64,000 bases of DNA from Bradyrhizobium sp. CSA112 (GCF_029051645.1 NZ_JAACFS010000023.1:1-64000); one strand, 5' to 3'; counted from the first letter of the stretch, positions 1 to 9,244 are shown. A program made the numbers and translations. Notes: generated by a model not told the origin, from the sequence alone.

Positions 1-33
1 CCGTAACACCATCCATGTGAGGGACGACCGCCC

Positions 34-102
34 GCCTTCCAAGCAAGCCGCGCGAAGCGCGCATTCAACAGCGCCGTAGCAAGCGCGGCTTGCTTGGAGG
101 GC
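34..102. repeat. Inverted repeat downstream of the MFS gene
   Basis: Arms of about 20 bp (34-53 and 83-102) are complementary with one mismatch, around a 29-base spacer. The stem lies beyond the 3' end of the minus-strand MFS gene. It could be a terminator-like structure or one of the intergenic palindromes common in this window. No T-run follows on either strand. I see no gene in 1-198. Confidence 0.5.
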
Positions 103-198
103 AGACCGGGCCCGTTACCCCATCTACGAATTTCAGCCATGCCGTTGGATTAGGGCACAAATTGCCTCGCTGCGTCGGCCCGAACGCAGATGGGGCGG

Positions 199-1446
199 TC
201 ACACCTTCACGCCATGCGGTCGGAACAGCCGGCCTTTCTCCACCACCAGCACCACGGCGAGCGCGGCCAGCGTGCAGAGCAAGAAGCCGGTCGCGAACGG
301 CACCAGGGTGCCGTCGTAATCCTGGCCGATGGTGGCGCCGATGCCGATGGCGAGCAGGGTGGTGATCGAGCCGTACAGCGACGCAGCGGTGCCGGCGATA
401 TGGCCCTGCGGCTCCATGGCGAGCGCGGTGAAATTGGCGATCATCAACCCGAACGCAAACATCATCGATACCGAAAGCACCATGAACAGTGGCAGGGGCA
501 GCATCTGCATCTTCGCCGCCACCAGCATGGTCGCGGCGATGACCACGAAGCCGACCAGCGCGCTGTGGGAGAGCACGCGCATGCCGAGGCGGCCGACGAG
601 GCGGGAATTGACGAACCCGGCGATCGCGGTTCCGACGGCGACGCCGGCAAACGCAACCGGAAAATAATGTCCGAGCTGGTAGATGCCGGTGAACACCTGC
701 TGCGAGATGAATACGAAGGCGAACAGCGAACCCAATACGCCGCCGGCCGCCAGCGCATAACCCAGCGTCTGGCGATTGGTCACGGTCTGGCGGAACGCAT
801 CGAACACCGCGCGAACCGCGAGCGACCTGCGGTTGGCGACAGGCAGCGTCTCCGGCATGCGCAGCGCACTCCAAACCAGCGCCACCACGCCATACAGCAT
901 CAGCACGATGAAGATGCCGCGCCATTGCGTCAGCATCAGCACGGCCTGGCCGAATGCGGGGGCGATGACCGGCACGGCAATGAACACCATCATCGCCAGC
1001 GACATCACGCTCGCCATACGCCGGCCGGCGTAGCAGTCGCGGACGATCGAGGTCGCAATCACGCGCGTAGCCGAAGTGCAGAGGCCCTGCAGCGCGCGCG
1101 CCAGCAGCAAGGTTTCAAAAGAAGGAGCCGCGATCGCAAGCAGGCTGGCGATACAATAGACGGCCATGCCGCCGAGCAGGACCGGCCGCCGCCCGAACCG
1201 GTCGGACAGCGGGCCCATCACGAACTGGCCAACGCCGAAGCCGACCAGAAAGATCGACAGCACCATCTGCGGCCGGTTGGCTGAGGTGATGTGGAAGGCG
1301 GATGCGATGTTCGGCAGCGCCGGCAGCATCATGTCCATCGCAAGCGGATTGAGCGCCATGATGGAGGCGATCACGATGACGAATTCGGGGAAGCCCATCG
1401 GGCGGTGGCCTGAAGCGGCCAAGGCATCGGCACTGGTATCGGACAA
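199..1446 (-). CDS. Bcr/CflA-type multidrug efflux MFS transporter
   Basis: Predicted inner-membrane drug:proton antiporter of 415 residues, the usual length for the 12-helix DHA1 (Bcr/CflA) subfamily. The loop 2-3 signature GPLSDRFGRRPV is at about residues 78-89, and the rest is a regular series of hydrophobic helices. I chose the TTG start at 1446 because an AAGGA ribosome site sits just upstream. The frame stays open further upstream, and an ATG at 1398 is the alternative. Exporter family is clear; the substrate cannot be read from sequence. It lies downstream of, and on the same strand as, the IclR gene, but with an intergenic gap of about 110 bases. Confidence 0.85.
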   Translation of the reverse strand: MSDTSADALAASGHRPMGFPEFVIVIASIMALNPLAMDMMLPALPNIASAFHITSANRPQMVLSIFLVGFGVGQFVMGPLSDRFGRRPVLLGGMAVYCIASLLAIAAPSFETLLLARALQGLCTSATRVIATSIVRDCYAGRRMASVMSLAMMVFIAVPVIAPAFGQAVLMLTQWRGIFIVLMLYGVVALVWSALRMPETLPVANRRSLAVRAVFDAFRQTVTNRQTLGYALAAGGVLGSLFAFVFISQQVFTGIYQLGHYFPVAFAGVAVGTAIAGFVNSRLVGRLGMRVLSHSALVGFVVIAATMLVAAKMQMLPLPLFMVLSVSMMFAFGLMIANFTALAMEPQGHIAGTAASLYGSITTLLAIGIGATIGQDYDGTLVPFATGFLLCTLAALAVVLVVEKGRLFRPHGVKV

Positions 1447-1553
1447 CGAAAAATCCTTTTTCAGGTGGCACCTTATGGAGTTTGGTGCGCTGCACAATCG
1501 GCGTTTTCGGAATGGCAGACCATCGGTAAGTGGGCCTTGAACGCGCAACACTC

Positions 1554-2309
1554 TTATTTGCCGGCGAGTGCCTCATTGCACCTCTTTGCAAACGCCAGGA
1601 GATAGGCACCCATCTCGGCGGACAGCCGTGAGGTGGGTTGCACATTCTGCGTGCTCATATTAAGCGCGTACACTGGCAGACCCTTGACGATGATTGGTGT
1701 CGCAACAGCCAGAACGCCGCGCTGCCACGAGGCGGCGCAATAACCATCGCGCTTGACGGATCGGATCGATCTTTGCACCTCGGCGAGCAAGTTCTGCGTT
1801 GCGCCGGCACCGCGCCGCTTGAAGGTCGCAAATAGTTTGGCTCGTTCTTGTTCGGTTATGCCCGCCAGATAGGCGCGCCCGAGCGAGGTCGATTCCATCG
1901 GCACCTGCTGCCCCGCAACGACATTGCGTAGCGCTACGCGCGGGTTGAAGCGGACCGATTCCAGATACACCATCATTGAGCGGTCCGCGGTGGCCAATCC
2001 AACATTCATCTTCCGCCGCATGGATTCAACGCGCATCATCGGGCCCAAGGCGTTGAGGATTGGCGAGCTCATACGCATCGCGTGCCCGAAGCTGATCACC
2101 GCCGCGGCCAGCCTGTAGGCGCGTTCGCTGCGAACATCGTCCAGCATGCCGGCTTGGACAAGCGTGCGAGTGAGCCGGCTGACCGTCGCTCGCGGAATCC
2201 CGGTTCGCTCCGCGATCTCTCCATTTCCGAGAACATCGATTCCCTGCCGGAACGCCCGCAAGATCTCGACGCCCCTCTGCAACGAACGATTGCCGTCAGC
2301 AGAGTTCAT
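1554..2309 (-). CDS. IclR family transcriptional regulator
   Basis: 251-residue regulator. The N-terminal winged helix-turn-helix (about residues 29-56, with GIPRATVSRLTRTL as recognition region) is followed by the C-terminal IclR effector domain that binds small aromatic or organic acids in this family. The ATG at 2309 is preceded by GAGGAG; the open frame upstream is not needed. The gene is divergent from a Bug binding protein, enoyl-CoA hydratase and acyl-CoA synthetase run, which it most likely controls. A 23-bp near-perfect palindrome in the shared intergenic region is a good operator candidate. Family assignment is firm; the effector is unknown. Confidence 0.9.
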   Translation of the reverse strand: MNSADGNRSLQRGVEILRAFRQGIDVLGNGEIAERTGIPRATVSRLTRTLVQAGMLDDVRSERAYRLAAAVISFGHAMRMSSPILNALGPMMRVESMRRKMNVGLATADRSMMVYLESVRFNPRVALRNVVAGQQVPMESTSLGRAYLAGITEQERAKLFATFKRRGAGATQNLLAEVQRSIRSVKRDGYCAASWQRGVLAVATPIIVKGLPVYALNMSTQNVQPTSRLSAEMGAYLLAFAKRCNEALAGK

Positions 2310-2422
2310 CCGTGGCTCCTCCTCGGCTCGTCTAATGGATAGGCGGAATACAAGGCAGGACGCAAGCGGCCACCGCTCTTGGACCAACTCAGCCGCGTCG
2401 CGGACGTCAAACCGCCCGGCCG

Positions 2423-2445
2423 CCAATTCCACTAGGTGGAAATGG
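2423..2445. promoter_or_regulatory. Candidate IclR operator palindrome
   Basis: TTCCAC-TAG-GTGGAA (2427-2441) is a perfect inverted repeat. It extends to 2423-2445 with a single mismatch per arm. It sits in the 252-base space between the divergent IclR gene (start 2309) and the Bug gene (start 2562). Size, symmetry and position fit an IclR-family operator. Binding is inferred. Confidence 0.5.
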
Positions 2446-2561
2446 GCCCAAGGAACGCGGGCTTGCATGTGCTACCGCATAGCGCGGCCCGGATAAGCAG
2501 GAAGCCGCCGTGACAGAAGGCATTTTCAAAATGCTCGAACAACAGCCAAAGGGAGGTACGC

Positions 2562-3572
2562 ATGCAGAAGAGCAATGTCACCCGTCCTTCAGGACCCGCA
2601 GCACGCCGGGGCCTGCAGATCAGTCTTGCCGCTTTATCGCTGGTAGCGGCATTGGCCGCCACCCCGGTTCGAGCCGAATACCCCGCCAAGATCATCAAGA
2701 TCGTGGTTCCCTTCGCATCCGGCGGCGGTACCGACGTCATCGCGCGAACGCTGGCTCAAGAAATCTCGTCGGATCTGGGCAAGTCGGTCATCATCGAAAA
2801 CAAGCCGGGGGCCGGCACCATCATCGGAACGAAGACTGTCGCCGCCAGCGAGCCTGATGGCTACACGCTGCTGCTGGCAAGCTTCTCCCATGCGGTCAAT
2901 CCGAGTTTGAACGACAAGCTTCCATTTGATCCGCACAAGGATTTCGCGGCGGTCTCGCTGATCGCGCGATCCCTCAACATCGTCGTGGTGAATCCGGCAT
3001 CGAAGATCAAATCGATCCCCGACCTGATCGCGGAAGCCAAGGCTAACCCTGCGAAGCTCAACTACGGCACGTTCGGGACGGGAACTTCGGCCCATTTGGC
3101 GGGGGAGCTGTTCAAATCGATGGCGAATGTGAACCTGACAACGGTGTCTTACAGGGGCGCTGCGCCGGCGATCACCGATCTCCTGGGCGGCCAGATCGAT
3201 GTCATTTTCACCACGGTGGCAAGCGCAGCCTCGCTTGTCGGAGCTGGGCAACTCCGAGCACTGGCCGTCACGACTGCCGAGCGCTCGCCCGCGTTCCCCG
3301 ATTTGCCGACGGTCGCCGAAAGCGGGCTGCCAGGCTACGCCGCTGAGAGTTGGTACGGATTGTACGCGCCGGCCAAGACGCCCGCGCCGATCATCGAGCG
3401 TCTAAACAAGGCCGTCGCCAAGGCCATTCAGTCCGCAGCTTTCAAACGGCTCGAGAGCAACGAAGGCCTGATCACGGTCGGCGGCTCCCCCGAAGAACTC
3501 GATCGCTATGTTCAGGATGAGGAAGCCCGATGGCGCAAGCTGATCAAGAACGCGAATATCAAGGTGGAATAG
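2562..3572 (+). CDS. Bug/TctC-type tripartite tricarboxylate transporter binding protein
   Basis: 336-residue periplasmic solute-binding protein of the Bug family. A long signal peptide (basic residues then a hydrophobic stretch ending near ALAATPVRA, about residue 39) precedes the family hallmark PFASGGGTDVIARTLA. A strong AAAGGGAGG site sits before the ATG. No TctA/TctB membrane subunits are encoded nearby, so it is an orphan receptor, as is common for Bug proteins. It heads a run with enoyl-CoA hydratase and acyl-CoA synthetase genes, suggesting capture of a carboxylic acid that is then CoA-activated. The ligand is unknown. Confidence 0.9.
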   Translation: MQKSNVTRPSGPAARRGLQISLAALSLVAALAATPVRAEYPAKIIKIVVPFASGGGTDVIARTLAQEISSDLGKSVIIENKPGAGTIIGTKTVAASEPDGYTLLLASFSHAVNPSLNDKLPFDPHKDFAAVSLIARSLNIVVVNPASKIKSIPDLIAEAKANPAKLNYGTFGTGTSAHLAGELFKSMANVNLTTVSYRGAAPAITDLLGGQIDVIFTTVASAASLVGAGQLRALAVTTAERSPAFPDLPTVAESGLPGYAAESWYGLYAPAKTPAPIIERLNKAVAKAIQSAAFKRLESNEGLITVGGSPEELDRYVQDEEARWRKLIKNANIKVE

Positions 3573-3665
3573 CGCTCCGCAATCTTGGCCCACATCCCTG
3601 CGCTTTGACGAAGTCACGCCGCGCCGCGAGCGTACTAGATTCCTTCACCGGTTTGAGAGGTAACC

Positions 3666-4448
3666 ATGACGAGCCTGGTCGAGTTGTCAGTTGAGGATTC
3701 AGTCGCGATCGTGAGGTTAAACAGGCCGGATGTGCGCAACGCCATCAATGACGAGATGCGCGCTCAGTTCATCGCCGCACTCGATCGAGCAGGTAACGAC
3801 GAGGCCGTGCGCGCCGTCGTTTTGACCGGAAATGGCAAGTCGTTCTGTTCGGGGGGCGACATTTCCGGCATGCGCGATCGGCTGCAGGCGCCGTCCGGAA
3901 AGGTGGCATTCAACGGCTGGCGGCGGCAGCAGCAGACTCACAGGAGCGTTGCGGCGCTTCACGGCATGGGAAAGGTGACTGTCGCCGCCGTGAACGGCGC
4001 TGCGGCGGGTCTCGGATGCGATATCGCGCTCGCGTGCGATTTCATCGTGGCCTCGGAAGATGCCGTGTTCAGCATGAGTTTTGTTCGTCGTGGATTGGTT
4101 TCCGATGGTGGAGGAATGTACTTCTTGCCGCGTCGGGTAGGTTTGTCGCGCGCGAAAGAGATGATCTTCACCGGCCGCACCGTGAGTTCAACCGAAGCTC
4201 TCGCGATTGGACTGGCGGATCGCGTGCGTCCGGCTGCGACGCTCGTGCATGACGCCGCAGCATGGGCGCGCGATCTCAGTCGGGGTTCTATCGCAGCGAT
4301 CGCTCTAACCAAGAGTATCGTGGACCGCACATTTGAAACTGCGGAAGAGCAGGTCTTTGCGCTCGGCCGGGAAGCCCAGGCCATCTGCTACACGACGTCC
4401 GAACACCGGGAATCCGTCGCGGCATTCCTCGACAAATCCGCGCGCTAG
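3666..4448 (+). CDS. Enoyl-CoA hydratase/isomerase (crotonase family)
   Basis: 260-residue crotonase-fold enzyme. The two oxyanion-hole segments are visible: FCSGGDISGM near residue 60 and NGAAAGLGCDIALACDF near 110-126. A SDGGGMYFLPRRVG segment with an Asp in the catalytic loop resembles the PaaG-like branch, so hydration or isomerisation of an enoyl-CoA is likely. It follows the Bug gene by about 90 bases and precedes the CoA synthetase by 8 bases, consistent with one transcript. The exact substrate cannot be told. Confidence 0.9.
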   Translation: MTSLVELSVEDSVAIVRLNRPDVRNAINDEMRAQFIAALDRAGNDEAVRAVVLTGNGKSFCSGGDISGMRDRLQAPSGKVAFNGWRRQQQTHRSVAALHGMGKVTVAAVNGAAAGLGCDIALACDFIVASEDAVFSMSFVRRGLVSDGGGMYFLPRRVGLSRAKEMIFTGRTVSSTEALAIGLADRVRPAATLVHDAAAWARDLSRGSIAAIALTKSIVDRTFETAEEQVFALGREAQAICYTTSEHRESVAAFLDKSAR

Positions 4449-4456
4449 GGGGCGAT

Positions 4457-6565
4457 ATGGATTCGCTGGAACGTTTGATCCGACCGAAGAGCGTGGCGAT
4501 TGTCGGCGCTTCAGCCGATGCCGGCAAACTGACCGGCCGTCCGCTGGCCTTTCTGGAGAAGTATGGCTACGGGCATGAGGTCTTCCCGGTCAATCCGCGC
4601 TATCAATCGATTGGACGCTATCCGTGTTTTCCGGATATCCGGTCGCTGCCGCATGCTCCCGATGTCGCGATAGTCCTGATCGGCTCCAGCCGTGTTCTCG
4701 ACGCGGTGAAGGATCTGGGAGCCATTGGAACGGGGGCGGCGGTCGTTCTTGCCGGCGGATTCGGTGAAAGCGGCGCGGAAGGAATGGCGCGACAGCAACG
4801 TCTGAAAAGCGCAGCCGGCAATATGCGGCTTCTTGGACCGAATACGATCGGCCTCGTCAATGTCACCGACGGCATCGCCCTCTCCGCGAGCGCGGCCCTC
4901 CAGATCAACCAACTCGTGCCCGGGTCCATCGCGCTGGTTTCCCAAAGCGGGGGAATCCTCGGATCGCTGCTGTCGAGAGCTGAGGCCCAGGGTATCGGGT
5001 TTTCCAAACTGGTCGCGACGGGCAACGAATCAGACATCGACGTGTCCGATCTGATCAACTACCTGGTCGATGATCCCGCCACGAAAGTGATTGCGCTCTA
5101 TCTGGAGGGCCTTCGCAAGCCGATGCAGTTTCGGCAGGCGGCACTGCGGGCAGCGGAAGCTGGCAAGCCAATTGTCGTCTTCAAAGTCGGACGATCGGAG
5201 TCTGGTATCCAGTCGGCAAGTTCGCATACCGGAGCGTTGGCGGGATCGGATGTCGTCTACGATGCATTGTTCAGGCAACTCGGCATCATCAGAGCACTGT
5301 ACTTCTCTGATCTGCTCGATATCCCGCTCGCGCTGAGTTCTGGGCGCCGATTGAAAGGCCGCCGCGTCGCCGTGGTAACATCAACTGGCGGCGCGGCGAG
5401 CTTGGTCGCTGATGCAGCCGGCCTGGCGGGGTTCGAAACCCCGGCACCAGACCCCATGACGGCTGGGCGCCTGAAGGCTCTGAATATTCCCGATGCCGTG
5501 CTGGATAGAAACCCCATCGACGTTACGCTCGCGGGCGTGAAATCCGAGTACTTTCGAGATGTGCTCGACAGCGTGCTCGAAAGTCCTTCCTACGATGCAG
5601 TTGCCGTCATTTTGGGTTCGTCTTCGATCACGGAACCGGAGACTGTCGGCGCACCGTTGCGTGATTGTTTCGTCGGGACCGACAAGCCCGTTGTGGTATT
5701 TGCCAGCCCCCACGCGCCGCACGCGGTCAAGCATCTCAATCTCGCGGGCATACCAACCTTCGCCGCGCCTGAGGCCTGCGCCGCGGCATTTTCCGCAATG
5801 TGGCGCATGCACCGAAAGACCTCCCCGCAAACCGGCGATCCGGCCATGCCCGTGGCCGTCGGGGCCGACATCCGGCGCATGCTGCGTCCCGGTCCTCTCA
5901 ATGAGTATGAGAGCAAGGCGCTATTTGCGAAATTCGGCGTTCCGGTCACCCGTGAGATCTGTGCCGCCACGCCCGAGGAAGCCGCGTCTGCAGCGGCACA
6001 CTTCCAGAGCAACGTCGTCATCAAGGCGCTTTCACGCGACGTGCTTCACAAATCCGATGTCGGCGGAGTTGCAGTCAACATCTCTTCCAGCGATGTCGCG
6101 GCCACTTGCACGCGGATGGCGGAAACATTCTCGTTGGCGACGAATCGAAAGGCGGAAGGATTTCTGGTCCAGGAACTGGTGACCGGCGCGATCGAACTGA
6201 TCCTGGGCCTCAAGCATGACAATCAGCTTGGGCCTTCGATCCTGTTGGGCATGGGCGGCATCGCCGCTGAACTTTACAAGGACACCGTCGTGAGGCTGGC
6301 GCCGCTTTCGCGAAAGGATGCTGAGGAAATGATCGGCGAGTTGAAGTCCGCCCCACTGCTGAGCGGCTTTCGCGGCCGCCCGGTTGCGGATGTCGAGGCC
6401 CTTATCGACGCCATGCTTGCATTTTCGAGCATGGTATCTTCGATCGGGACAAACCTGCTGGAGGCGGAGATCAATCCCTTGTTTGTCTTGCCGCGGGGGA
6501 GCGGGGTGAAGGCGGCGGACGGCGTCGCGGTGGTGGCGGCGGACAAAGCCGAGATCGGAGGTTAA
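4457..6565 (+). CDS. Acetate--CoA ligase family protein (ADP-forming type acyl-CoA synthetase)
   Basis: 702-residue single-chain enzyme. It has an N-terminal CoA-binding Rossmann domain (SVAIVGAS near residue 12), central succinyl-CoA-ligase-like domains, and a C-terminal ATP-grasp domain beginning about residue 475, with KALSRDVLHKSDVGGV. This domain order is shared by ADP-forming acetyl-CoA synthetases and several aryl or alkyl acid CoA ligases. The gene starts 8 bases after the enoyl-CoA hydratase stop, so the two are probably co-translated. Its likely job is to activate the acid captured by the upstream Bug protein, with the hydratase acting on the CoA thioester. Confidence 0.88.
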   Translation: MDSLERLIRPKSVAIVGASADAGKLTGRPLAFLEKYGYGHEVFPVNPRYQSIGRYPCFPDIRSLPHAPDVAIVLIGSSRVLDAVKDLGAIGTGAAVVLAGGFGESGAEGMARQQRLKSAAGNMRLLGPNTIGLVNVTDGIALSASAALQINQLVPGSIALVSQSGGILGSLLSRAEAQGIGFSKLVATGNESDIDVSDLINYLVDDPATKVIALYLEGLRKPMQFRQAALRAAEAGKPIVVFKVGRSESGIQSASSHTGALAGSDVVYDALFRQLGIIRALYFSDLLDIPLALSSGRRLKGRRVAVVTSTGGAASLVADAAGLAGFETPAPDPMTAGRLKALNIPDAVLDRNPIDVTLAGVKSEYFRDVLDSVLESPSYDAVAVILGSSSITEPETVGAPLRDCFVGTDKPVVVFASPHAPHAVKHLNLAGIPTFAAPEACAAAFSAMWRMHRKTSPQTGDPAMPVAVGADIRRMLRPGPLNEYESKALFAKFGVPVTREICAATPEEAASAAAHFQSNVVIKALSRDVLHKSDVGGVAVNISSSDVAATCTRMAETFSLATNRKAEGFLVQELVTGAIELILGLKHDNQLGPSILLGMGGIAAELYKDTVVRLAPLSRKDAEEMIGELKSAPLLSGFRGRPVADVEALIDAMLAFSSMVSSIGTNLLEAEINPLFVLPRGSGVKAADGVAVVAADKAEIGG

Positions 6566-6712
6566 AAACCTGGCGAAACAGGCCGTTGCGGTGCACAATG
6601 GGCACTCCAGAACAAACGGCCCGCCGTTACCCAAGGAGTTGTTCTGGTGGGTCGCTTGCTCTATCCCCCTACGCACGAAACAACAGCTTGATCGCCTTCG
6701 AACGGAGACCTT

Positions 6713-7714
6713 GTGTCGGGACAGACCTTGAAGATCGGCACGCGCAAGAGCGTGATGGCGCTGGCGCAGACGGAAGCGATCGCGCGGCTGCTCCGCGCCG
6801 CCGATCCCACGCTCGACGTCGAAATCGTCAAGTTCGAAACCCGCGGCGATCAGGACCAGACCAGCAAACTGCTGCGCCACGGCGGCAAGGGCGGCGCCTT
6901 CGTCGCCGAAATTCGCGAAGCCATGCGCGGCGGCGAATTGCAGGCGGCGATGCATTCGCTCAAGGACGTTCCCGGCAACGAGGAGACGCCTGGCCTGATC
7001 ATCGCGGCCACCCTGCCGCGCGACGCCGCCAACGACGCGCTGGTGTTGCGTCCCGGCGTCTCGCTGGAGGATTTCCGCGCATCGAAGGGCAGGGGCTTCA
7101 AGATCGGCACCAATGCGGTGCGCCGTGCAGCCTATCTGCGCCGCCTGTTTCCCGAGGCGACCGTGATTCATTTTCGCGGCGCGGCTGATACCCGCGTCGC
7201 AAAACTCGATCGCGGCGACAAGCAGCGGCTTCCCAAAGGCGGCAAGGTCGGCCCGGCGGACGCGCTGGTGATGGCGCGATCGGGGCTCGAGCGCATCGGA
7301 ATGGCTTCACGTATCGTCCATGACTTTTCGGTTCGCGAGATGCTGCCGGCAGTGGGGCAGGGCATCGTCGCGGTCGAATGCGTCGAGAAGGATTGGCTCA
7401 CCCGCGGGCGCCTCGCCAGGATCGAGGATGCCTCGTCACGGCTTTGCGCCGAGGCCGAGCGCGAGGTGCTGTGGGTGTTGAACGGCCATTGCAATTCGCC
7501 GATCGCCGGCCATGCCACGCTCGCAGGCGGCGAGATGACGCTGACGGCTGCTGTGCTCGATGAAGCCGGCGACCGCTTCATCGAGGTCTCGCAGCGTGGC
7601 TCCGCGGACCGGCCCCGCGAACTCGGCCGCGCCGTCGGTCTCGACCTGCTCGACAAGGGCGCCGCCGAAATCATCGCGCGCACACGGCCGGAGGAAACGT
7701 CGCTGCTTTCGTGA
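6713..7714 (+). CDS. hemC: Hydroxymethylbilane synthase-like protein (divergent HemC paralogue)
   Basis: 333 residues with the porphobilinogen deaminase fold throughout. Seen: IGTRKS (8-13), HSLKDVP with the catalytic-type Asp at 85, LPAVGQG (211-217) and a cofactor-type Cys260 in NGHCNSPIAG. Several normally invariant stretches differ: IGTNAVRR replaces the usual GTSSLRR, and RGAADTR (155-161) replaces RGNVDTR. The GTG start at 6713 has a GGAGA site. No other haem-synthesis gene is adjacent. The family normally joins four porphobilinogens in the cytosol; given these differences this may be a second, specialised copy rather than the housekeeping enzyme. Confidence 0.75.
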   Translation: MSGQTLKIGTRKSVMALAQTEAIARLLRAADPTLDVEIVKFETRGDQDQTSKLLRHGGKGGAFVAEIREAMRGGELQAAMHSLKDVPGNEETPGLIIAATLPRDAANDALVLRPGVSLEDFRASKGRGFKIGTNAVRRAAYLRRLFPEATVIHFRGAADTRVAKLDRGDKQRLPKGGKVGPADALVMARSGLERIGMASRIVHDFSVREMLPAVGQGIVAVECVEKDWLTRGRLARIEDASSRLCAEAEREVLWVLNGHCNSPIAGHATLAGGEMTLTAAVLDEAGDRFIEVSQRGSADRPRELGRAVGLDLLDKGAAEIIARTRPEETSLLS

Positions 7715-7735
7715 AGCTGCCGACATCGCGCCCAG

Positions 7736-7836
7736 CGTCATTGCGGGCCAACTGGTCGCGAATGCGCGCCCGATGACAAGCAATCCATCTATCCCCGAGC
7801 CGAAATGTGGATTGCTTCGCTGCGCTCGCAATGACG
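7736..7836. repeat. Intergenic palindromic repeat
   Basis: The outer arms CGTCATTGCG and CGCAATGACG are exact reverse complements, and an inner pair GCAATCCA/TGGATTGC is also complementary. This is a nested palindrome in the space after the HemC-like gene. I infer it is a member of a dispersed rhizobial intergenic family. Confidence 0.55.
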
Positions 7837-7963
7837 TGGATAGGCCGCGGGGTATGTGCGGTGGCGCAATGGCGGCGGTGAGTGTCACAGCCACAAAATC
7901 TTCTTCATCGATCGTTTATATCGATGGCGGTGCGCTGGTGACCTGACGGCAGAGGAGGCCATC

Positions 7964-8347
7964 ATGGCTTCAGAAAATAACGGCGCCTTCATCCGCAACA
8001 TCGCTGAAGTGCCGTGGCGCGAGTTCCCCAATCATTTCGGCGGCGCGCTGTCGAAACCGCTGGTGATGCCGGAGACCGCAGGGTCCCGTCACATCGACTA
8101 CCGCATTTCGATGTATCAGCCGATGGCGCATGTCGCGCGCCACAAGCATCTCGTGCAGGAACAGATCTATCACGTGCTCGAAGGCGAGGGGCTGATGGAG
8201 ATCGCAGGCAAGAACCATGTGGTGCGCAAGCACGATTTCATCTTCCTGCCGCCCGGCGTCGAACATGCGATCTCGAATTCGGGGTTGGTCGATCTGGTGT
8301 TTTTGGTGATCACCTCGCCGGTGACGGACGGCGAAAAGCCTGTGTGA
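7964..8347 (+). CDS. Cupin domain-containing protein
   Basis: 127-residue single-domain cupin. Motif 1 is HKHLVQE, giving two His and one Glu metal ligands. Motif 2 is PPGVEHAISN, giving the last His. The ATG at 7964 follows a strong AGAGGAGG site; the longer open frame upstream is unsupported. Such small cupins bind a metal and act as dioxygenases, isomerases or sensors. Nothing nearby fixes the role. Confidence 0.85.
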   Translation: MASENNGAFIRNIAEVPWREFPNHFGGALSKPLVMPETAGSRHIDYRISMYQPMAHVARHKHLVQEQIYHVLEGEGLMEIAGKNHVVRKHDFIFLPPGVEHAISNSGLVDLVFLVITSPVTDGEKPV

Positions 8348-8481
8348 GGTGCGTTCCCCGGATGCTGCGCAGCACGAAGTGATGCGCTGCTGAGCCGGGG
8401 TCCATGTCCGCCATATGGGTCCCGGCTCTGTGGTGCATCGCCAAGAGGCGCTGCACCGCGTCCGGGACACGGAACCAAGAA
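8348..8481. repeat. Intergenic palindromic repeat region
   Basis: The space between two convergent genes is filled by imperfect palindromes: a CCCCGG...CCGGGG pair, then GGGTCCCGG and TCCGGGAC pieces with GCGCAGC-type loops. It looks like a composite of intergenic repeat units, not coding. Confidence 0.4.
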
Positions 8482-8706
8482 TCAAGCCGCCAGGTCCTGC
8501 AACAGCAGCGATGAGCCGCGAATCAGCACCTTGCGTCCCTTCGCTGTGATAACCGGCACATCGCCGTTCATCACGGCAAGTTCGAGCGCGATGAGGCCGT
8601 CGATCGTGAAGCGGCTCATGCGCGGCAGCCGTGAAGCTGGCGTCCGCAATGCCTTCAGCGTTTCCCACTGTGCCGGCGTCAGCTCGTAGTCGAATTCTTC
8701 GTTCAT
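8482..8706 (-). CDS. Small conserved-looking protein, unknown function
   Basis: 74 residues starting at the ATG at 8706, with GAGG four bases upstream. The sequence is acidic at the N-terminus (MNEEFDYELTPAQWETLKAL), has a helical core with FTIDGLIALELAV, and ends in a short hydrophobic tail. There is no signal peptide and no Cys. The EFDYELTPAQWE opening and a HTH-like middle would fit a small cytoplasmic regulator, but I do not recognise a family. It is convergent with the cupin gene. Confidence 0.55.
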   Translation of the reverse strand: MNEEFDYELTPAQWETLKALRTPASRLPRMSRFTIDGLIALELAVMNGDVPVITAKGRKVLIRGSSLLLQDLAA

Positions 8707-9147
8707 GGTACCTCGGCTTCCCACAATTCTTGTGGCGCCTCATAGCGAGCGCACATGAAATTCGTGCGACCGCAACGAGTCGGTATTTCGACAAGCGACG
8801 ATGCGCTGTCACATCATCGTGTCATTGGAATCAATCGATTTTGTCGAATCACGCGGGCAGCCAAAAACAAACAACGCCGGCGCAGGTCGCGTGAGCAGGG
8901 ACGCGTCAAAAAGACCGCCCAATCGCCGCAACCCTTAAGAGAAAGTTACTAACCAAAGGTAAATTTGCGGATGGGAGGAATGCGGTTTGTGCTGCGCGTG
9001 TTCTGTCAGACCTCATCCTGAGGAGGCGCGTAAGCGCAGTCTCGAAGGATGAATGGCACCAGCAGGGCCGCATGGTTCTCCCGGCGATGCGAAGCATCGT
9101 CCGGAGACGGCGCTAAAGCGCCTCCTCACCATAAGGGTTGAGCTGCC
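8707..9147. other. Non-coding interval with palindromic repeats
   Basis: No supported gene. From 9009 to about 9137 there is a repeat starting CCTCATCCTGAGGAGGCGC, with complementary GCGCCTCCTCACC near its end; a shorter relative lies at 14290-14362. TTAAGAGAAAGTTAC at 8935-8949 resembles a CtrA-type box (TTAA-N7-TTAA) with one mismatch; this is only a hint. Confidence 0.4.
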
Positions 9148-9235
9148 GTAGGGTGGGCAAAGCGAAGCGTGCCCACCATCTTTTTGGTGCCGAGAGAATG
9201 GTGGGCACGGCGCGGTGCGCCTTTGCCCACCCTAC
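9148..9235. repeat. Long intergenic inverted repeat (GTAGGGTGGGC family)
   Basis: GTAGGGTGGGCAAAG at the left and CTTTGCCCACCCTAC at the right are exact reverse complements. Inner arms GTGCCCACCAT/ATGGTGGGCAC also pair, forming a large nested hairpin downstream of the minus-strand SDR gene. It is non-coding. Confidence 0.75.
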
Positions 9236-9244
9236 AGTCTAGGA

